A stretch of DNA of 64,000 bases from Gammaproteobacteria bacterium (GTDB lineage: Bacteria > Pseudomonadota > Gammaproteobacteria > Pseudomonadales > Litorivicinaceae). Shown in pieces: positions 18,530 to 26,520 of this stretch. The translations under genes were made by a program, and so were the position numbers. The notes beneath the pieces were generated by a model. The model worked only from the letters and a program-made list of their open reading frames with translations. It was not told where the DNA came from and ran no database searches. The first letter of the stretch is position 1. Each line of letters opens with the position of its first letter. The stretch is from assembly GCA_024640985.1 (NCBI GenBank), contig JAHEDY010000002.1, forward strand, positions 66,383 to 130,382, written 5' to 3'.

Positions 18530-19140
18530 TCGGGGCTCTCGATCAGTGTCTGATCCAAAGTCAGGAAATGATCAAGTCTCATCGCCACTTCACCGGCATC
18601 GCCGTGCTCATGCGCCAATGTGAGATAGTCCTGATAATGCCGGCCTTCAGATCGTAATAGTGATTTGTAGTACCGACCCAACGAGTTCGGTAGATGCGGC
18701 CAGAGCGCGGCAAATCGTTCACAGGACCGCGCCTCAACAATGGCCCCCACCACAAGCAAATCAACGAGGCGTCCGTTCTCGTCGGTTCTGATGGATTCCC
18801 GCAGTGAGCGCGCGTAACGAGATGCCGTGAGGGGCCGATGCTCAACACCCATTTTCTCCATGAACATCAACACCTGTTCGTAATGAAGCATCTCTTCTCG
18901 TACCAACCGCGCCATCAAGCGCTGGAGGCGTGGATACTGACGGTATTTGGTGATTAAACTCATTCCGGTCGCCGCAGCTTTGTATTCGCAGTTGGCGTGA
19001 TCGACCAGCAAAGTTGAAAGATCGCCAAGCGCATGATCCACCCATGCACTCGGCGTCGGCGCTCTCAAAAATCCCTGAATCTCGTCAACAATGGCGTCGA
19101 TGGACGCCACTTTCGAGACAATGTTACTTGTAGTAGGCAT
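18493..19140 (-). CDS. miaE: tRNA-(ms2io6A37) hydroxylase MiaE
   Basis: MiaE is a non-haem diiron monooxygenase that hydroxylates the isopentenyl group of 2-methylthio-N6-isopentenyladenosine-37 in tRNA. The 215-residue helical protein has the expected iron-binding pattern: [16 protein letters not shown] and SEGRHYQDY, each pairing glutamate with a nearby histidine or arginine. It uses O2, so it makes tRNA modification depend on aerobic growth. The start overlaps nfuA by 17 bases on the same strand, giving an nfuA-miaE pair; NfuA could supply Fe-S to MiaB, the enzyme acting just before MiaE, which is inference. Confidence 0.9.
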   Translation of the reverse strand: MPTTSNIVSKVASIDAIVDEIQGFLRAPTPSAWVDHALGDLSTLLVDHANCEYKAAATGMSLITKYRQYPRLQRLMARLVREEMLHYEQVLMFMEKMGVEHRPLTASRYARSLRESIRTDENGRLVDLLVVGAIVEARSCERFAALWPHLPNSLGRYYKSLLRSEGRHYQDYLTLAHEHGDAGEVAMRLDHFLTLDQTLIESPDQEFRFHSGVPA

Positions 19141-19708
19141 TTTCGCGTTGGCTGTGGTCGGTCACGTCCCGTACGCCTTTGAGATCAGGAATTCGATCCA
19201 TTAATGTTTTTTCAACCCCGTCTTTCAGGGTCATGTCAACCGCGCTACAGCCTTGACAACCACCACCAAATTGCAAAATCGCCACGTCCTCTTCCAAACG
19301 GATCAAACGGACTTCCCCACCGTGCGCAGCCAGCCCTGGGTTCACTTCTCCGGTCAGAATTTCAACAATCTGCTGCTCAATCGGCCCATCAAAAGCCACG
19401 GCTGGTTGCTTGGCTTTTGGCGCCTTAATGGTCAACTGTCCGCCAAGCTTGTCAGCCACATAATCGACCACTGCTTCATCCAAATAAGGAAGGCTTGGCT
19501 GATCCAAATATGCGGTAAAGCCATCACACGCAACACGCTCATCTTCAGGTTTTTCTTCGCCTGGACGACAGTAAGCGAGACAGGTCTCTGCATACATAGT
19601 CCCCGGCTGAGAGACGAATAAGCGAACACCCATTCCCTCAACGTTCTGTTTTTCAAGCAACCCGTTCAGGTAGGTTTGCGCGCTGTCTGTAATTGTAATG
19701 TCTGTCAT
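19124..19708 (-). CDS. nfuA: Fe-S biogenesis protein NfuA
   Basis: NfuA is a scaffold/carrier that delivers [4Fe-4S] clusters, mostly under oxidative stress or iron shortage. The 194-residue protein has the degenerate A-type (IscA-like) N-terminal domain (about 1-95, with C43 and C47 in ETCLAYC) and a C-terminal Nfu domain with the CxxC pair C151-C154 in GGGCQGCS. This two-domain architecture matches E. coli NfuA (191 residues). It starts at ATG 19708, 82 bases from the divergent flavoprotein gene. Confidence 0.95.
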   Translation of the reverse strand: MTDITITDSAQTYLNGLLEKQNVEGMGVRLFVSQPGTMYAETCLAYCRPGEEKPEDERVACDGFTAYLDQPSLPYLDEAVVDYVADKLGGQLTIKAPKAKQPAVAFDGPIEQQIVEILTGEVNPGLAAHGGEVRLIRLEEDVAILQFGGGCQGCSAVDMTLKDGVEKTLMDRIPDLKGVRDVTDHSQRENAYYK

Positions 19709-19790
19709 GAGTTGAGAATGCCCTATAAAACCCTGATATCTTTCATTGGGGCATCTATTCTAATTACCACTGGGATCAAAAAACCACTTT

Positions 19791-20768
19791 ATGAAACATA
19801 CCGAAGTTGCAATCATCGGCGCGGGCGTCACAGGTCTCGCCGCCGCAGGTCGTTTATCTCCCAGAAACTATCGAATTTTCGAGAAAAGCCGTGGTCCCGG
19901 CGGGCGCTTAGCGTCCAAACGGATCGATGCCGTTCGCGCCGACATCGGAGCTCAATTTTTCACTGTCCGCGACAGTCGCTTTCAAGCCACCGTTGATTCA
20001 GCAATGGCGGCCGGGTTTGTGACGCCATGGCAGCCGAAAATGGGGACTTTTCAGGATCATCAACCGATCGCTTCCCCTGATCAACAAGCACGATTTGTGG
20101 GCCATCCGTATATGAATTCATTGGGTCGGTTTCTCTCTCAAGAGATTGAAATACAGACAGAAAGCAGGGTTCAAATGATTGAGCCAAGCGGCGATAGGTT
20201 CCGCTTAATCTTGACCTCTGGGGAATCCTGTACCGCCGATTGCGTGCTTGTCACTGCACCGGTTGATCAAATGGTTGCCATGCTTCAATACTTCGACGTC
20301 CAGCAACTCGGCTCGCGTTTTGCGATGGATCCAACCTGGACAACCGTGTTATCCCTTGAGGAGCCTCTACGTGGATCTGACGGAGAATCACTCGATGCTC
20401 TATTTGGGGGTGATCACCCCCTGTTCGACTTTATTGCGGTCGAAAACAGCAAACCTGGACGGCAATCGGATTTGCTCGTTGTTCATGCGACCCCAGAGTG
20501 GTCTCAACAGCACTTAGAGAGGGATTCAGCCGAGATCTCGGAGTTGATTCGTCAGGCGGTTTCGGCGACTTTTCAGGTAATAACCCAAGCAAAGTTATCC
20601 CATCGCTGGCGATATGCACGCCCGACTGACCCCAAATTCACGGCTCAAAAAGGAATCTATCAGGTTGCTCCAAACCTATGGGTTGCTGGTGATTATTTGG
20701 CTGGCGGACGGGTGGAAGGTGCTTTTTTAAGCGGGCTTGAGGCAGCTGAGCGCATACTCGCTCGTTAG
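19791..20768 (+). CDS. Renalase-like FAD/NAD(P)-binding oxidoreductase
   Basis: The 325-residue flavoprotein opens with the dinucleotide motif GAGVTG (10-15), then the family blocks FEKSRGPGGRLASKR and ADIGAQFFTVRD, and closes with VAGDYLAGGRVEGAFLSG, the C-terminal FAD contact. These are marks of the renalase/amine-oxidase group; bacterial renalases oxidise isomeric forms of NAD(P)H, but sequence alone does not prove that activity. No signal peptide. It starts 82 bases from divergent nfuA and ends 4 bases into a convergent membrane-protein gene. Its closeness to the photolyase/lipid cluster suggests a redox or stress role, which is inference. Confidence 0.85.
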   Translation: MKHTEVAIIGAGVTGLAAAGRLSPRNYRIFEKSRGPGGRLASKRIDAVRADIGAQFFTVRDSRFQATVDSAMAAGFVTPWQPKMGTFQDHQPIASPDQQARFVGHPYMNSLGRFLSQEIEIQTESRVQMIEPSGDRFRLILTSGESCTADCVLVTAPVDQMVAMLQYFDVQQLGSRFAMDPTWTTVLSLEEPLRGSDGESLDALFGGDHPLFDFIAVENSKPGRQSDLLVVHATPEWSQQHLERDSAEISELIRQAVSATFQVITQAKLSHRWRYARPTDPKFTAQKGIYQVAPNLWVAGDYLAGGRVEGAFLSGLEAAERILAR

Positions 20769-21187
20769 AAGCTTGCTTCTTCTTGTCGGAAAAGCGTCCG
20801 TCCTCGTGGCCCATTGACTTGTCGTAAGGCGATCAAAACCAGAATCAGCATGGCCAATTCAAACCCCATATAGAGGTAGGTGGAATTGTCCTGCGACAAC
20901 CCTTCAAGCAACCCGATACAACGGGTCAAAAGCCAAGCTGCGTTAATTGTGAACAGACCAATCAGTGAGCGTTTTGTCTTCCGTTGATCAAGGATCCCAC
21001 CGCAGAGTAGGACGCAAAACCCAATAAACGATCCAGCAACGAGCACCTGCATCTCGATGATAGCGGCTCGCGATGTTGCTTCAAGCCCCAAGCCTTGTAA
21101 CACGGACTGAGGCAGAAATAGCGCCCATAAGGCAATTGCGACATACAGCACGCAATTAAGTGTGATTAAAAACCGTCCGAAGAACAT
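20765..21187 (-). CDS. DUF4345-like four-helix membrane protein
   Basis: The 140-residue product has four predicted membrane helices (about 7-24, 43-65, 75-95, 103-123) with short loops and a basic, charged C-terminus (NGPRGRTLFRQEE). Overall layout and the middle helices (LLCGGILDQRKTKRSLIGLF) resemble DUF4345 proteins, whose function is unknown. The ATG lies 134 bases from the photolyase start on the opposite strand, so the two share a divergent control region. Convergent overlap of 4 bases with the renalase-like gene. Family assignment is from pattern memory and should be treated as tentative. Confidence 0.6.
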   Translation of the reverse strand: MFFGRFLITLNCVLYVAIALWALFLPQSVLQGLGLEATSRAAIIEMQVLVAGSFIGFCVLLCGGILDQRKTKRSLIGLFTINAAWLLTRCIGLLEGLSQDNSTYLYMGFELAMLILVLIALRQVNGPRGRTLFRQEEASF

Positions 21188-21213
21188 GTGGTTATCTCCA
21201 AGTACGTAAGTAG

Positions 21214-21256
21214 AGTGTCAGACTCCATTGCGTTTGCCAACCGCCTAGGTGACACT
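21214..21256. repeat. 7-bp inverted repeat in the divergent DUF4345/photolyase region
   Basis: AGTGTCA (21214-21220) and TGACACT (21250-21256) are perfect inverted arms separated by 29 bases. They lie between the two divergent starts. The wide spacing argues against a terminator; two half-sites for a dimeric regulator are possible. A 7-bp pair can also arise by chance over this distance. Confidence 0.3.
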
Positions 21257-21320
21257 TAGCGCTCAATGCCGGCTCGGACGATGGCACGATATTCTTTGCG
21301 GGATGCGACTCAGGAGAATC

Positions 21321-22724
21321 ATGCAACATCGTCTAATCTGGTTTCGAGACGACCTGCGGGTCACCGATAATGCTGCGGTCTCTGCAGCACTTGACTGCGA
21401 TCCGGACACACAAATCTCAGCAGTGTTTCTCACTGCTGACACGGAGTGGGCTTCGTTTGGCTACGGCGCCAACCGCCTGTATTACACCGAACAGTTACTC
21501 ACCAACTTGTCAAAAAACCTCGCGTCACTCGGCGTTTCTCTCACCGTTATTCGTTTGGAGACCTATCACGATCAGGTGGCTTGGATTCGGCAATTTTGCG
21601 CAACTGAGAGTGTCTCAGATCTCTATTTCAATCAGGAATATCAGTGGAACGAGCGATTGAGAGATCGGCACATTCTTGAAAATTCAGGCGCCATCACCGT
21701 TCATGCATTCGTCGATCGAGTGCTATTACAGCCGAGTACCGTCTTGACGGGTGATGAGCGCTTCTATTCGGTTTTCAGCCCATTTAAGAGACGTTGGTTA
21801 TCCATCTACCAAAACCAGGGCGTCAGGCCGTTTACTTTACCCAACAGACCTCGGGCTGCCGTGCCGCCTGGTCAATGGTTAAGTCTCTGTGATCGACCAG
21901 ATTCCGATCTGTCTCAGTTTCCGATGACCGAAGAAGATGCAAAGCTTACTCTCGAGGACTTTGTGACCCATCGGCTAGGCCAGTATGACCGTGCGCGGAA
22001 CCAGCCTGATGTCCTAGGAACCAGTCGTTTATCCGGAGCGTTGGCGCGTGGACTGTTGTCTCCCCGCCAATGCATTCAAGCGGCTGAAGATCTTGTTCAA
22101 CGACCGATCTGGGAATTTCCTGACAACGCGTTTTCGTGGATCAACGAACTGATTTGGCGTGATTTCTATCAGCATTTACTGGTTGGTTTTCCACGACTAT
22201 CGAAGAACCGAGCGTTTCGTCCAGAGACTGAAGCGCTGATCTGGCGAAATATCCCCGCAGAGATCGACGCATGGAAAGCGGGTCGAACTGGAATCCCGAT
22301 CGTGGATGCTGGCATGCGAGAACTGAGAGCCACGGGATGGATGCATAATCGAGTTCGGATGATTGTGGCGCAGTTTTTGACCAAGAACCTGTTGTGTGAC
22401 TGGCGCATTGGCGAGGCGCATTTTATGCAGTATTTAGTGGACTCGGACTTAGGTGCCAACAATGGAGGATGGCAATGGAGTGCGTCGACAGGAACGGATG
22501 CCGCTCCTTATTTCCGAGTCTTCAACCCGGTCAGTCAGAGTGAAGCACACGATCCTCAGGCGAATTACATCAGCCACTGGATACCGGAACTATTGAAGAT
22601 GCCAGTCAAGAAACGACACGCCCCCTGGAGTGGGTCCATCCCACAAGGATACACCGCACCCATTGTCGATCTAAAATCATCAAGACAACGAGCCATCGAT
22701 GCCTTTAAGGACCTGAAATCATGA
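21321..22724 (+). CDS. phrB: Deoxyribodipyrimidine photolyase (class I CPD photolyase)
   Basis: Photolyase uses blue light and reduced FAD to split cyclobutane pyrimidine dimers. The 467-residue protein has the N-terminal Rossmann antenna domain (LIWFRDDLRVTDN) and a C-terminal FAD domain with FSWINELIWRDFYQH, RELRATGWMHNRVRM and the highly conserved DLGANNGGWQWSASTGTDA. Conserved tryptophans for electron transfer are present. The ATG at 21321 is chosen because AGGAG lies four bases upstream; upstream frame-open sequence has no ribosome site. The stop overlaps the next gene as ATGA. It opens a five-gene plus-strand set ending at DUF2878. Confidence 0.95.
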   Translation: MQHRLIWFRDDLRVTDNAAVSAALDCDPDTQISAVFLTADTEWASFGYGANRLYYTEQLLTNLSKNLASLGVSLTVIRLETYHDQVAWIRQFCATESVSDLYFNQEYQWNERLRDRHILENSGAITVHAFVDRVLLQPSTVLTGDERFYSVFSPFKRRWLSIYQNQGVRPFTLPNRPRAAVPPGQWLSLCDRPDSDLSQFPMTEEDAKLTLEDFVTHRLGQYDRARNQPDVLGTSRLSGALARGLLSPRQCIQAAEDLVQRPIWEFPDNAFSWINELIWRDFYQHLLVGFPRLSKNRAFRPETEALIWRNIPAEIDAWKAGRTGIPIVDAGMRELRATGWMHNRVRMIVAQFLTKNLLCDWRIGEAHFMQYLVDSDLGANNGGWQWSASTGTDAAPYFRVFNPVSQSEAHDPQANYISHWIPELLKMPVKKRHAPWSGSIPQGYTAPIVDLKSSRQRAIDAFKDLKS

Positions 22725-24001
22725 ATAGCCACATCCGTCCCAGAGTCGCCATTGTTGGCTCAGGGATTTCCGGACTCACTGCTGCCTATCGATTGCAACC
22801 GCATCTGGAAGTCACTGTCTTTGAGAAAAATGATTGGATTGGCGGACATACTCATACGGTTGATGTTGCGCTTGATGGGATTCAATACGCCGTCGATACC
22901 GGCTTCATCGTCTTCAATGAGTGGACCTATCCTCGGTTTTTAACTCTGTTAGAAGAAATCGGACTGGCGCACCAAAACACGGACATGAGCTTTTCTGTGA
23001 TGTCAGAAACCACCGGTATCGAATATGCGGGCACTAATCTTTCTACCTTATTCGCCCAACGGTCTCGTCTATTCTCTCCAGCCTACCTGCGCTTTTTGCG
23101 AGATATCGTTCAATTCAACAAAACAGCAATCAAGGATCTTTCTGAGGACAGTATCGATCCCTCGCTGACGCTTCAGGACTATCTCGCCACCATGGTCTTT
23201 AGTGAGCTCTTTCACTCTCACTACCTCCTCCCAATGGCAGCAGCGATCTGGTCGTCAGATCTTGGTGACGTGAAGCAAATGCCGGCGCTGTTTTTTATTC
23301 GATTTTTTAAAAATCATGGATTGCTGTCTGTTACTGATCGTCCTCAGTGGTACACATTACCTGGCGGTTCACGCAGCTACATTGAACCGCTGACCCGATC
23401 ATTTCACCATGCGATCCGACTGCAGACACCCGTACGGTCTGTCAGACAAACTGATACGGGGGTTGAAGTCTTCACCGATCATGGCCTTGAGACATTTGAT
23501 GCCGTGGTGTTGGCCTCACACAGCGACCAATCCTATGCTTTATTGGACGAGGCCGAGACAAAACTCAAGTCTGTTCTTTCCGGTATTCCTTATGCAGATA
23601 ACGAGGTGGTCTTGCATACGGATCGATCACAAATGCCTAAGAATCAGCGCGCATGGGCTAGTTGGAACTATCAGATTCAACAACAACCACAGGGTGTGGG
23701 TGCGGTCGTCACTTACGACATGAATCGGTTGCAAAACCTTCAAGGGCCGCATCAATTTTTTGTGACGTTAAACAATACTCAGCACATTGATCCATCCACG
23801 ATTTTAGGCCAGTGGACCTATGCACATCCGCAGTTTGGGCCAGAATCGCTCAGCGTCCAAGCGCAGATTGAATCAGTCAATCAACACTCACGCATTGCCG
23901 TCGCAGGTGCCTGGTGCCGTAATGGATTTCATGAAGATGGCGTGGTTTCTGGAGAAAAAGCGGCGATTGCCATTCAACAGACCTTGGGGATCTATGCCTG
24001 A
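22721..24001 (+). CDS. FAD/NAD-binding amine-oxidase-like protein (COG2907 type)
   Basis: The 426-residue flavoprotein starts with a GSGISGL dinucleotide motif (about 13-19), followed by the FEKNDWIGGHTHTVDV signature of this group. Its C-terminus AGAWCRNGFHEDGVVSGEKAA is the second FAD contact. Proteins of this type are almost always encoded with DUF1365 and a cyclopropane-synthase-like methyltransferase, as here. The group is thought to act on membrane lipid acyl chains; the exact reaction is not settled. It is translationally coupled to phrB (ATGA) and overlaps the DUF1365 gene by 8 bases. Confidence 0.87.
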   Translation: MNSHIRPRVAIVGSGISGLTAAYRLQPHLEVTVFEKNDWIGGHTHTVDVALDGIQYAVDTGFIVFNEWTYPRFLTLLEEIGLAHQNTDMSFSVMSETTGIEYAGTNLSTLFAQRSRLFSPAYLRFLRDIVQFNKTAIKDLSEDSIDPSLTLQDYLATMVFSELFHSHYLLPMAAAIWSSDLGDVKQMPALFFIRFFKNHGLLSVTDRPQWYTLPGGSRSYIEPLTRSFHHAIRLQTPVRSVRQTDTGVEVFTDHGLETFDAVVLASHSDQSYALLDEAETKLKSVLSGIPYADNEVVLHTDRSQMPKNQRAWASWNYQIQQQPQGVGAVVTYDMNRLQNLQGPHQFFVTLNNTQHIDPSTILGQWTYAHPQFGPESLSVQAQIESVNQHSRIAVAGAWCRNGFHEDGVVSGEKAAIAIQQTLGIYA

Positions 24002-24746
24002 GATGCGATCGATGATTCACGCAACGGCTCGAGGGTCAACCTGGCATGCTCGACTTGCCCCGAAAGTTCATCGTTTCCAATACCAATCCGCCATGGTCTA
24101 TCTGGATCTGGACCGACTCGATGACTTTCAACAGACAGCGCTTAAGGTCAATCAGGCAGGATTTCTCAGCTTTAAAACAAAGCGGCACCTTTGCGATGAT
24201 GCCCACCCAAGCGGTGATGCAGCAAGACAGTTTGCCTTGAGCGCTCTGGGCATGGAGTTGTCAGGCTCAGTCAAACTCTTAACCAACCCGCATTGTTTTG
24301 GACTCGGGTTTAATCCATTGTCGGTCTACTTTCTACACCATCAAGATGAAACGCCAGGCGCGTTGATTTACGAGGTCTCGAATACACCCTGGAATGAGAT
24401 CCATCGATATATCATCCCCTATTCAAAAGTTGCAAATGGGGAGACTTTCGTCTTTGACAAACACTTTCATGTCTCGCCATTTAATCCGGTCACGCAACGT
24501 TATGTCACTCGCGTCCGATGGCCTGATGACGATCAAGTCTCGATTTACCTCGGACTTCAAGACCATGACGACGAACAACTCATGTTTGAGGCGGGATTAC
24601 AATTATCCCTGACCCCTTACAATGGTCGCTCGATCAAACCTTTATTTCTCGGAATTTGGCCGCAAACTTTCATGGTTATCGGTGGGATTTATCGAGAAGC
24701 TTTTGCGCTCTGGCGCAAAGGCCTCACCTACCACCCTCACCCTTAA
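23994..24746 (+). CDS. DUF1365 family protein of the fatty-acid modification cluster
   Basis: The 250-residue product matches DUF1365: WHARLAPKVHRFQYQSAMVYLDLD at the N-terminus, then LLTNPHCFGLGFNPLSVYF and IYEVSNTPWNEIHRY. No enzyme function is established for this family, but it travels with COG2907 flavoproteins and cyclopropane-synthase homologues. I start at ATG 23994, eight bases inside the preceding gene with GGGGA just upstream; ATGs at 24003 or 24012 would also fit. It ends nine bases before the cfa start. Cytosolic by lack of signal or membrane helix. Confidence 0.85.
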   Translation: MPEMRSMIHATARGSTWHARLAPKVHRFQYQSAMVYLDLDRLDDFQQTALKVNQAGFLSFKTKRHLCDDAHPSGDAARQFALSALGMELSGSVKLLTNPHCFGLGFNPLSVYFLHHQDETPGALIYEVSNTPWNEIHRYIIPYSKVANGETFVFDKHFHVSPFNPVTQRYVTRVRWPDDDQVSIYLGLQDHDDEQLMFEAGLQLSLTPYNGRSIKPLFLGIWPQTFMVIGGIYREAFALWRKGLTYHPHP

Positions 24747-24754
24747 GGATCGAT

Positions 24755-26038
24755 ATGACGCAAACAACGACAGAAATAAAGTCTTTAATCGTCCGAGAGT
24801 CAAAGGATCTGACAATCGCTCAAAAGCTCGCACGACGCGGATTGCTCAAAGCCTTTTCAGGCGTTCAATTTGGACGGCTAACCATCGCTGATGGCGAGCA
24901 TACATTTTCGTTTGAAGGTGACGAGCCCGGGCCTGAAGCCTCGATCAACGTACTCGACCCGCAGGTTTGGTCAGATGTCGCTTTTCGTGGCTCGGTCGGT
25001 GCTGGTGAGGCCTATATGGCTGGGAACTGGAGCACCAGCTCCCTTGATCAAGTCACGCGTTTTTTCGTCGCCAACAGCCACCTTACCGATGAAATGGAAA
25101 CAGGGTTCACGCGCTATTTTCGAGCGCTTCTGAAAGCGGCTCACTGGTTTAAGAAAAACACCATCAAAGGCTCCAAGAAGAATATCGAGGCGCATTATGA
25201 TTTGGGCAACCAATTGTTCGAGACCTTCCTCGACCCAACGTTAATGTACTCATCGGCGTTATTTGCCGATGACACCAAAGACCTGCATAGCGCCTCCTTG
25301 GAAAAACTCGACCACATCTGCCGGAAACTCCATCTTGAACCCTCAGACCATGTGCTTGAAATCGGCACAGGCTGGGGTGGGTTTGCGATTCATGCGGCTG
25401 AACATTATGGATGCCGAGTCACGACCACGACCATTTCTGAAGAACAATACGAGCATGCGATCCGCTTAGTCAAAGAGCGAAACCTTGAGGATCGGGTTAC
25501 CGTCCTGAAAGAAGATTATCGGGACCTGACCGGTCAATATGACAAATTGGTCTCCATTGAGATGATCGAGGCGGTTGGCCACCACTACCTGGATACTTAC
25601 GTCAACACCTTGTCAGAACGCTTGAAACCCAATGGGTTAGCCCTGATTCAGGCCATTACTATTGTCGAGCAACGCTATCAAATCGCCGTCACCAGCGTCG
25701 ATTTCATCAAGCGCTATATCTTCCCGGGCGGGTTTATTCCGTCGATTGGTAGCATTATGCAATCCATTGGCCGGGCCTCTGATCTGCGGCTCTTACACTT
25801 GGAAGATTTTGCCAGCCACTACGCACGGACCCTGGCGGCTTGGCGACATCGATTCAACGAGGAAAAAGAACGCATTTTGGAGCTTGGTTACGATGAGCGT
25901 TTTTGTCGGATGTGGGAATTCTATTTAGCGTATTGCGAAGGCGGATTTCATGAGCGCCAACTCGGGCTTGCGCAATTAATTCTGGCGAAACCGAAAGCCA
26001 GACAAGAAACGCCTGTGGTTCAACTCAGGCTCGCCTAA
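24755..26038 (+). CDS. cfa: Cyclopropane-fatty-acyl-phospholipid synthase family methyltransferase
   Basis: CFA synthase adds a methylene from S-adenosylmethionine across cis double bonds of membrane phospholipid acyl chains. The 427-residue protein has an N-terminal lipid-binding part, the substrate helix block NIEAHYDLGNQLF, the SAM site VLEIGTGWGGFAIHAAEHYG (about 200-219), EMIEAVGHHYLDTY, and C394 in AYCEGGF, which corresponds to the conserved cysteine of E. coli Cfa. Start ATG 24755 has AAGGA five bases upstream. In this gene context it could be a cyclopropane synthase or the related methylase of furan-type fatty acid synthesis. Coupled to the next gene by TAATG. Confidence 0.9.
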   Translation: MTQTTTEIKSLIVRESKDLTIAQKLARRGLLKAFSGVQFGRLTIADGEHTFSFEGDEPGPEASINVLDPQVWSDVAFRGSVGAGEAYMAGNWSTSSLDQVTRFFVANSHLTDEMETGFTRYFRALLKAAHWFKKNTIKGSKKNIEAHYDLGNQLFETFLDPTLMYSSALFADDTKDLHSASLEKLDHICRKLHLEPSDHVLEIGTGWGGFAIHAAEHYGCRVTTTTISEEQYEHAIRLVKERNLEDRVTVLKEDYRDLTGQYDKLVSIEMIEAVGHHYLDTYVNTLSERLKPNGLALIQAITIVEQRYQIAVTSVDFIKRYIFPGGFIPSIGSIMQSIGRASDLRLLHLEDFASHYARTLAAWRHRFNEEKERILELGYDERFCRMWEFYLAYCEGGFHERQLGLAQLILAKPKARQETPVVQLRLA

Positions 26039-26520
26039 TGGGCAAGGTTATCCGGAATCTTGGCGTCTTTCAGGCACTTTGGTTTCTGATCGTCATCGGC
26101 GGCGACGCGTTTGCCGTCTTTGCTTTTGGTTGGGCTTTGTACCACTGGGTGAGTTATTCAGACACCAGAGAGCGCCTGCTTCTGCCGATTTATGCCGCCA
26201 TCGGGCTAATCTTCGATGGCGCGCTCACAGCAGTTGGCGTATTGACGTTTTCAAGTAACGCCACACTGCTGCCGATCTGGCTGATCGCACTTTGGAGCAT
26301 TTTCCCGACGACGCTCAACCACGGACTGAAATGGTGCTGGTCAGGCCCTTTCTGGGTATTGATTGCGAGCGCACTCGGGGCGGCGTTAACTTATGTTGGT
26401 GGTGCACGGCTTGGAGATTTAAGCTTCCCGTACGGAGATCTCACCACCACCGTCATCTTAACGATCAGTTGGGTCGTCTATTTCACTCTGATTCGTCAAC
26501 TGTCTTCGGTGAAAGCTTAA
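26038..26520 (+). CDS. DUF2878 family inner-membrane protein
   Basis: The 160-residue product has about five hydrophobic segments and ends in a short polar tail. The SIFPTTLNHGLKW stretch and YVGGARLG block fit DUF2878 proteins, which commonly end photolyase/cyclopropane-synthase clusters in gammaproteobacteria. No function is known; membrane location next to a phospholipid-modifying enzyme suggests a role in lipid access or sensing, which is inference. Start ATG shares its A with the cfa stop (TAATG). Its 3' end overlaps convergent rlmKL by 38 bases. Confidence 0.8.
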   Translation: MGKVIRNLGVFQALWFLIVIGGDAFAVFAFGWALYHWVSYSDTRERLLLPIYAAIGLIFDGALTAVGVLTFSSNATLLPIWLIALWSIFPTTLNHGLKWCWSGPFWVLIASALGAALTYVGGARLGDLSFPYGDLTTTVILTISWVVYFTLIRQLSSVKA

